Shown here piece by piece: positions 58,707 through 64,000 of a stretch of DNA of 64,000 nucleotides (its first letter is position 1; each line of letters opens with the position of its first letter). This DNA comes from Evansella cellulosilytica DSM 2522 (lineage in GTDB: Bacteria; Bacillota; Bacilli; Bacillales; Salisediminibacteriaceae). The stretch lies in contig NC_014829.1 in assembly GCF_000177235.2 (NCBI RefSeq), positions 4,588,001 through 4,652,000 on the forward strand. Direction: 5' to 3'. The notes below the pieces were generated by a model. It was not told the DNA's origin and searched no databases. It worked only from the letters and a program-made list of their open reading frames with translations. The position numbers and the translations under genes are program-made.

Positions 58707-59023
58707 TCATCCACATTTATCCACAATAGTTATCCACATATCCACAAAAAACCTGTTAATTATCCACTGATTTTATACGTAGCCTCCGAATTACAAAAAG
58801 AACAATGTCTCTCTTCTTTTTCCGCTTCGTTTACTAATTGTAAATCTGGCGGCATTCCAGTTTCATCAACCATCTCTTCCATCGCTATATCTATGTGATC
58901 TTTACAGCTATAATACATCGTAATCAAACACCCTTCATGTATGTCATTTTATTTACTTTTATTATTTCCTCCGACATTATATCATACCCAATCATTTAAA
59001 ACGTTCACACGACTTGTGGATAA
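58707..59023. promoter_or_regulatory. DnaA-box cluster upstream of rlmH
   Basis: Perfect TTATCCACA boxes are at 58717-58725 and 58730-58738, and a reverse one (TGTGGATAA) at 59015-59023. One-mismatch boxes are at 58707, 58738 and 58760. The first five lie within about 60 bases between rlmH and the CxxH/CxxC gene. I recall that an oriC-proximal DnaA-box cluster near this gene (yydA) is known in B. subtilis. Confidence 0.75.
58760..58918 (-). CDS. CxxH/CxxC zinc-motif small protein
   Basis: This 52-residue protein was read by hand. It has CKDH (residues 5-8) and CSFC (39-42), the two halves of a zinc site that define a small Bacillus family (YyzF-like) conserved between htrA and rlmH. Function is unknown. 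GAAGGGTG lies 9-10 bases before the ATG. Its stop codon overlaps one of the DnaA-like boxes. The conserved position supports that it is real. Confidence 0.85.
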   Translation of the reverse strand: MYYSCKDHIDIAMEEMVDETGMPPDLQLVNEAEKEERHCSFCNSEATYKISG

Positions 59024-59035
59024 CTGATAAAAATA

Positions 59036-59071
59036 AAAAACTAAGGGAAGATTTTTCCCCTAGTTTTTTAA
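59036..59071. terminator. Hairpin between htrA region and the CxxH/CxxC gene
   Basis: AAAAAACTAAGGGAA and TTCCCCTAGTTTTTT pair with one or two bulges and have T/A runs on both sides. Confidence 0.8.
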
Positions 59072-59157
59072 AATAAGCTAGAACTTGGCAATGGGTACAC
59101 TAGACGCGCGCCCACTATAATCAATCCACTTATAGTAGCAATACAGTACATTGCTTA

Positions 59158-59198
59158 AGGACACTAAAGTGAAAGAACATCACTTTTTCAGTGTCCTT
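59158..59198 (-). terminator. Terminator of the wal operon after htrA
   Basis: GGACACTAAAGTGA and TCACTTTTTCAGTGTCC form a long imperfect stem around AAGAACA, just past the htrA stop codon. The U tract is weak. Confidence 0.65.
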
Positions 59199-59223
59199 GA
59201 AAAACCAACCTTTTAAGTCAACC

Positions 59224-60447
59224 TTATGACACTTGCGCATCTAGTGTTATTTCGACTTCCTGTTTTTCACCTTGGCGATAAAAGCCAACCGTTAACGTAT
59301 CGCCAATCTTCTTTTCTGTGTATAAATATCTTCTTAATTCATTGGCGCCTTTTACTTTTTCGCCATCTAACTCTACGATAACATCACCAGCTTGTATACC
59401 AGCTTTTGCTGCTGGTGTATCTGGGATAACATCTTCTATATATATACCACCTTTAATGTCCTCTGGAAGGTTAAGTGCACCTTTCCAATAAGAGCTTGGT
59501 ATTTCTTGAAGTGAGTGTAAATAAACACCGATTTGCGGACGACGAACTTCACCAAACTGTTCTAAATCCTCTATGACAGGTAAAGCAATATTTGATGGAA
59601 TGGCAAACCCAATACCTTCAACAGAGTGCTGCGCTATTTTCATAGAGTTAATACCAATGACTTCGCCGTTTATATTTAGTAATGCCCCACCACTGTTACC
59701 TGGATTAATTGCAGCATCTGTTTGTAGCACTTCAGCTTCCCAATCAGGCTGACCGTTTCCAGATAAATCTATCGGGATACTTCTCTCAATTGCACTAATA
59801 ATTCCTAACGTAACAGATCCTTCAAAGGAAAGTGGGTTTCCTATTGCAATTGCTGGTTCACCTGCTCTTAGCATTTCTGAGTTTCCAAAGTCAGCAACCG
59901 TTGATACTTCATGAGCATCAATCGTTAACACGGCAAGATCTGTTAATTCATCTGAGCCGACGACTTCTGCTGATACGCGAGCGCCATTCGTTAACGTAAC
60001 ATCTATTTCGTTTGCCCCTTCTATTACGTGGTGATTTGTAACGACATATGCAAGATCACCTTCTACTTTATAAATAACGCCAGAGCCTGTACCTTCTCCT
60101 CCCGCTCCAAAAATACTAGTAGACTGCCTCATGTTGACAACACCTACGACAGCATCTGAAACTTTATCAACAGCCTCCATCACCTCTGATGTCATAGAAA
60201 TATTGACCGTATTAGTAGGTACATCACTTAAAACCTCTTGTGCTTCCTCAGTTGTGCTTCCAGTTTGAGTTGCTCCCTTTGGAGCTATATCATAAGGAAG
60301 AAAGCCATAATTGGATAACACCGGGATCGAAAAAACTACGATAAGTGCTCCCATGATTGCACCAAAAAAGGAATATAGACCAATTCGTCTAGCACTTTGG
60401 CGATTTGCTTGTCTTGATGATTGATAATGCCCGTCATAATATCCCAT
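59224..60447 (-). CDS. htrA: HtrA-like serine protease (DegP/HtrC family)
   Basis: This 407-residue membrane-anchored protease handles misfolded proteins at the outer face of the membrane. An N-terminal basic cytoplasmic tail and one membrane helix (about residues 24-48) precede the protease domain, with His in VTNHHVIEG, Asp in DLAVLTI and Ser in NPGNSGGALL. A PDZ domain follows (IEDVIPDTPAAKAGIQAGD). Position after walJ is as in B. subtilis (yyxA). GAGGAGGG precedes the ATG. Confidence 0.96.
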   Translation of the reverse strand: MGYYDGHYQSSRQANRQSARRIGLYSFFGAIMGALIVVFSIPVLSNYGFLPYDIAPKGATQTGSTTEEAQEVLSDVPTNTVNISMTSEVMEAVDKVSDAVVGVVNMRQSTSIFGAGGEGTGSGVIYKVEGDLAYVVTNHHVIEGANEIDVTLTNGARVSAEVVGSDELTDLAVLTIDAHEVSTVADFGNSEMLRAGEPAIAIGNPLSFEGSVTLGIISAIERSIPIDLSGNGQPDWEAEVLQTDAAINPGNSGGALLNINGEVIGINSMKIAQHSVEGIGFAIPSNIALPVIEDLEQFGEVRRPQIGVYLHSLQEIPSSYWKGALNLPEDIKGGIYIEDVIPDTPAAKAGIQAGDVIVELDGEKVKGANELRRYLYTEKKIGDTLTVGFYRQGEKQEVEITLDAQVS

Positions 60448-60616
60448 AAAAACCCTCCTCTTTTTGTTTAAATATGGAGAAAAGTCTTAATGAAAGACCT
60501 ATGAATATTTTATTAAACTACTATTTGTTTCGTCTATACTATCGATTATTTTATACAATTTTTCACACATCCATATTATTTCCCACAAATAGCAAAAATA
60601 AAACAAGCATATTTCA

Positions 60617-61411
60617 TTATACTGCTGTTAGAGCTGTTGGCTTTAATGGATCCGTATCAAACAATTTCACTTGCTTTCCTACATGGATTCCTTGTTCCTC
60701 TAACGTTTGGTGTACAGTCATTCGTGCTAATTCCTTCATATTATTATCTAAGCTCAAATGTGCTAAATACACGTTTGCTGAGGAGTCCATTATAATATCT
60801 GATAAAGCTAAAGCAGCATCTACATTGGAAACGTGGCCTTCATCTCCTAAAATTCTTCGTTTCACACTCCACGGATATTTTCCCATTCGGAGCATATCCA
60901 TATCATGGTTAGATTCGAAAATGAACGTATTTGCCTCTTTTGTCGTCCCTTTTATTCGATCACTTACATAACCTGTGTCTGTTACAAGTGCTAGCTTTCT
61001 TCCACTATGCTGAAATGTAAAAAACATTGGTTCTGCTGCATCATGCGAAACACCAAACGATTCTACGTCAATGTCTCCGAAAAGTTTTGTTTCACCTATT
61101 TCAAAATGAAATCGCTGTTCGATAGGAATGTTACCAAGTAACCCTTCCATCGCCTTCCACGTTTTATCATTTGCATAAATAGGTAAATCGTAGCGTCGTG
61201 CAAGTATGCCGACGCCTTTAATATGGTCACTGTGCTCATGTGTCACAAGAATACCATCGAGACTTTCTGGTGAAATATTGATTTGTTTAAAGCAGTTTTC
61301 TATCTTTTTTCCACTTAATCCTGCATCTATTAATAGCTTTTGATTTCCCGTTTCTACGTATATGGCATTCCCCGTACTGCCACTTGCTAGCACACTAAAC
61401 CTTAGCGTCAT
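60617..61411 (-). CDS. walJ: WalJ (YycJ) metallo-beta-lactamase-fold exonuclease
   Basis: This 264-residue MBL-fold protein has the zinc motif [10 protein letters not shown] (about residues 57-66), [16 protein letters not shown] and HLSLDNN. YycJ homologues have been described as 5'-to-3' DNA exonucleases with a role in mismatch repair and as part of the wal operon. Full length. TTGGAGTG precedes the ATG; 28 bases separate it from walI. Confidence 0.95.
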   Translation of the reverse strand: MTLRFSVLASGSTGNAIYVETGNQKLLIDAGLSGKKIENCFKQINISPESLDGILVTHEHSDHIKGVGILARRYDLPIYANDKTWKAMEGLLGNIPIEQRFHFEIGETKLFGDIDVESFGVSHDAAEPMFFTFQHSGRKLALVTDTGYVSDRIKGTTKEANTFIFESNHDMDMLRMGKYPWSVKRRILGDEGHVSNVDAALALSDIIMDSSANVYLAHLSLDNNMKELARMTVHQTLEEQGIHVGKQVKLFDTDPLKPTALTAV

Positions 61412-61439
61412 AAAGCTTCACTCCAATTTTAAACTCATA

Positions 61440-62213
61440 CTATTGTGATGTTATTGATCCATCAATGGCATCTACTAATTGAAAGGTATCATTTACCTCT
61501 ACTTTCCACATTGGTGTATACACTTGATTTTGTCCTATTGAAGGAAGCAAACTATAGTAGCCCAACTCAACATAATCAATGACCGTATCTCTCGGTATCT
61601 TCCCTTCAATATATAAACGTTCAATCGCTTCAAGCGGTAATAGTATTTCTTGTTGTCTTTCACCTTCTGAAATAACCCAATACTCCTGTTGATATGACTG
61701 AATTTCAAAATCGTCATTCATAAATAACTTTATATGTGATTCTTGCTCTTGATTACTAATTGGGTTTCCTTCGTACAGCTGTTGTAGATGAATCACATTA
61801 TCTTCCTCATCAAACCGGTGAAATCGGTACTGCTCTCCTCTATACACATATTCCTGAAGAAACGTTTCCACTCCAAGTTCTATAGTATCTCTATTTAATG
61901 GATATGGGGAAACGAGCTGTGACGAAAGCATTTGTCCAAAAATTTCAATATCCTGAATCTGCCGATCAAAGTGTAATGTCTCTTCATTGAATGATTGTAG
62001 CGAGCCAAGAATTGGAGAACCAGTAATTGGCTCCTCTGGATTTGATACATTAATTTCAATATTTTCCTGCAAAAGCTCCTGCATGGACTCATGGAGTAAT
62101 TCACTAAAATGACTGTGTTGCTGCTTTTCCATTAATTGATATGCTAAAAATACATTTAAAAAAAGAAAGATGATAATGAATATTGTCTTCGTATTACTCC
62201 AATCCACTATCAT
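61440..62213 (-). CDS. walI: WalI (YycI), regulator of the WalK kinase
   Basis: This 257-residue protein has one N-terminal membrane helix (TKTIFIIIFLFLNVFLAYQLM) and an external beta-rich domain. Together with WalH it binds WalK in the membrane and lowers its activity. The start MIVDWSNTK at 62213 fits the family start (MDWS-K-K) and has GGGAGAG before it, whereas the frame extends 16 codons further. It overlaps the end of walH by 20 bases. Confidence 0.92.
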   Translation of the reverse strand: MIVDWSNTKTIFIIIFLFLNVFLAYQLMEKQQHSHFSELLHESMQELLQENIEINVSNPEEPITGSPILGSLQSFNEETLHFDRQIQDIEIFGQMLSSQLVSPYPLNRDTIELGVETFLQEYVYRGEQYRFHRFDEEDNVIHLQQLYEGNPISNQEQESHIKLFMNDDFEIQSYQQEYWVISEGERQQEILLPLEAIERLYIEGKIPRDTVIDYVELGYYSLLPSIGQNQVYTPMWKVEVNDTFQLVDAIDGSITSQ

Positions 62214-63567
62214 CACTCTCCCTTGCTTGGCTTCTAGACTGTGCTTGTTCACTCGTATCAATTCTTCTCCAGCTACTTGAACCCCTTTCCTTTACAAACC
62301 AGGATGGTTCAAAAAACACATACGTTGCAATTCTCATGTAGTAGCCAATTCTTGCATCTTCAATATTACTCGTTTCTAAAATTTCCTTTTGCTCAATAAT
62401 CGAAATGAGATCATCATATGACGGCAAGGTCACTGTATCGTAATGGCCATCAAATAAGTCTTCATTTTCAAAATGAAATAACGGACGGACGTATTCTGAG
62501 ATTTGACTACCTTGTCTTGTAATATTAAATGTTAGAATATCTTGATTCGAAAAATTTGTTGATAAAGTTGGCAATCCTTTTACATGTAACCGATATGTGA
62601 CTCGGTCATTAATTAATGAATCTCTCCATTGATCTAATTGATAATTTCCTGTCCATCCAGCATGACCATTAATGAAATCAATACTAGCATCTACAATCGA
62701 TCGCTCTCCAGCACCTGGCTGCAAGCTTTGTGACGTTTGTCCATATTTGAGAAGATAGCCATCGTTTTCAACACTCATCATCCGAATACCATCTGCAAAT
62801 ACTTCGTCATTTCCTAGGGAATATTGTTTAACAAACTCAGGATCATTAAATAAACCATTCTTAAAAGCTTCTATAGACAGCTCCGTAGCAGTATAGAAAT
62901 ACTTATTTGCTTCTACTTCTTCTACTGGCATATAGTTGACTGTGTAAAGCCCACCTGCACTTCCTAGTAACGACCTTTCTTCCACTAACGTCTTATGTGT
63001 ATCCTCATACTGTTCATACAGCGAAATGAGGCTAGTAGCTGATAAGTTCGTATTCGCCTGATATAATACATCCTCTGAAGTTGACATAAAACGCACAGAT
63101 ACTTCAGTCTCCGACGATTGTTCATTAATAAAAATAATGATTCTATCTAATCCTTCCATCGGGAATGGCTCTTCCTGGTCCATTTCAAAAAAACGATGGA
63201 TCCATTCTCCTTTTATTTCGTGTGAAAAAAGGAGTTCTATTCCTTGAACATCGTTGATAGTTCTAGCAAAGGAATTTGATCCCCTTCGTATCTCTTGAAT
63301 GTTTACTTGCTTTAATTCTTCCATTAAAAGGAGATAATGGTTATTTGTCGGTTGTATCCAAAAGCTATTATCCTCTTCATGCGTAATCACTTGTTTCGGT
63401 TGAATTAATTCCTCTAATGACCGTTCTTCACCAATTTGCTCACTCTCATAATACTCTGTTTCATTAATGAAATTATAGTCATGTTGGTAAGTCCATATTT
63501 GCCAAGTGAATAGAACACTAGTAATAATGAGAACCCATAAAATGAACGTCTTTATGTTTTCAATCAT
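62194..63567 (-). CDS. walH: WalH (YycH), regulator of the WalK kinase
   Basis: This 457-residue protein has a single N-terminal membrane helix (TFILWVLIITSVLFTWQIW) and a long extracytoplasmic part with three subdomains, as in YycH. It acts with WalI to hold the essential cell-wall kinase WalK in check. The ATG overlaps the walK stop by 8 bases. Length is normal for the family (about 450). Nothing unusual. Confidence 0.93.
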   Translation of the reverse strand: MIENIKTFILWVLIITSVLFTWQIWTYQHDYNFINETEYYESEQIGEERSLEELIQPKQVITHEEDNSFWIQPTNNHYLLLMEELKQVNIQEIRRGSNSFARTINDVQGIELLFSHEIKGEWIHRFFEMDQEEPFPMEGLDRIIIFINEQSSETEVSVRFMSTSEDVLYQANTNLSATSLISLYEQYEDTHKTLVEERSLLGSAGGLYTVNYMPVEEVEANKYFYTATELSIEAFKNGLFNDPEFVKQYSLGNDEVFADGIRMMSVENDGYLLKYGQTSQSLQPGAGERSIVDASIDFINGHAGWTGNYQLDQWRDSLINDRVTYRLHVKGLPTLSTNFSNQDILTFNITRQGSQISEYVRPLFHFENEDLFDGHYDTVTLPSYDDLISIIEQKEILETSNIEDARIGYYMRIATYVFFEPSWFVKERGSSSWRRIDTSEQAQSRSQARESDDSGLE

Positions 63568-64000
63568 TTACATTCACCGCCTCGTCAAATGGGAGACTAA
63601 ATGAAATCGTTGTACCTCTTCCCCAATCACTACTTACCCAAATAGATCCTCCGTGAGCATGTACAATCTCTTTTGCTATTGCTAGCCCTAGACCGGTTCC
63701 CCCTAAATTCCTAGAACGCGCTTTATCGACACGGTAAAATCTATCAAACACATAAGGAATATTTTCCTTAGGAATACCAACACCTTCATCCTTAATGCTA
63801 ACGATAACGTTATCCTTCGCTATCTTTAAAGAGCAAAGAATCGTTCCACCTTCTGGTGAATATTTAACGGCATTTGATAGAATGTTATCTAGTAGCTGTG
63901 TCAATTTATCTCGATCACCAAAAACGATAATATCCGTATTCACTGTTAATCTTCTTTTGAAGGATATGGATTCATTTTTTGTCGCCATTTCAAAGCGTTC
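63560..64000 (-). CDS. walK: WalK sensor kinase, C-terminal part (runs off the window)
   Basis: Only the ATPase domain is inside the window. Visible boxes are the N box (QLLDNILSNAVKYSP), G1 (DEGVGIP), F (FDRFYRVDKARSR) and G2 (GGTGLGLAIAKEIVHAHGG). The gene continues upstream beyond base 64000, so the ATG at 63988 within it is internal, not a start. WalK phosphorylates WalR and controls wall hydrolases. The following genes walH, walI, walJ and htrA are in the usual order. Confidence 0.95.
   Translation of the reverse strand, partial: ERFEMATKNESISFKRRLTVNTDIIVFGDRDKLTQLLDNILSNAVKYSPEGGTILCSLKIAKDNVIVSIKDEGVGIPKENIPYVFDRFYRVDKARSRNLGGTGLGLAIAKEIVHAHGGSIWVSSDWGRGTTISFSLPFDEAVNVND

Overview
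This is low-GC Gram-positive DNA, most likely from a Bacillaceae member. The main evidence is the right end, which carries the conserved block walK-walH-walI-walJ-htrA-(CxxH/CxxC gene)-rlmH, normally found near the replication origin in Bacillus and its relatives. PerR/SigB-type control signals, AGGAGG ribosome sites and AT-rich codon use agree. The species cannot be named from the sequence alone.

Left part, 1 to about 26.9 kb: ordinary chromosome. It holds rnz, a flavin monooxygenase, ahpC-ahpF behind a PerR-like site, mqo, an EAL protein, a sensor kinase, a YeeE-type sulfur transporter, a NERD protein, a two-gene ABC exporter, a MerR regulator with a thioredoxin-like partner, a domain-permuted GH3 glucosidase, and a zinc-independent ribosomal protein S14 with a CobW-like protein whose P-loop is degraded. 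Between these genes lie nested palindromic dispersed repeats (9.2-13 kb) and an exact 16 x 52-bp array of hairpin units (15.6-16.45 kb).

Middle part, 26,898 to 58,235: an integrated mobile island bounded by a 23-bp near-perfect direct repeat. The right copy is the 3' end of rlmH; the left copy is the 3' end of a large serine recombinase gene. This is the position and type of enzyme used by staphylococcal SCC elements, so I call it an SCC-like element. Exchanging the two repeats in silico suggests that the recombinase has a 23-residue longer C-terminus in the excised circle, and that the host rlmH sequence supplies the stop codon that truncates it after integration.

The island cargo is rich in defence and anti-defence genes: a solitary DNA methyltransferase, an ArdA-like antirestriction protein, a MazF-like remnant, a SieB-like membrane protein, a RuvC-fold nuclease, a type I restriction system with two different HsdM subunits, a divergent tyrosine recombinase, a GIY-YIG/zinc-finger protein, and a three-gene ABC-3C system (REase-like protein, small middle protein, DUF2326-type ATPase). 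Two families of duplicated unknown proteins flank the methyltransferase; one family ends in an SSB-like acidic LPF tail.

The most novel-looking object is a pair of about 400-nt non-coding RNAs at 37.8-38.2 kb and 53.4-53.8 kb. Both are on the minus strand and start behind the same promoter (TTGACT-16-TATAAT). They share long conserved blocks and show compensatory changes in several hairpins. I could not assign them to a known RNA class.

Right part, 58.2 to 64 kb: host chromosome again, with rlmH and a cluster of DnaA boxes in front of it, then the wal operon running off the window edge inside walK.
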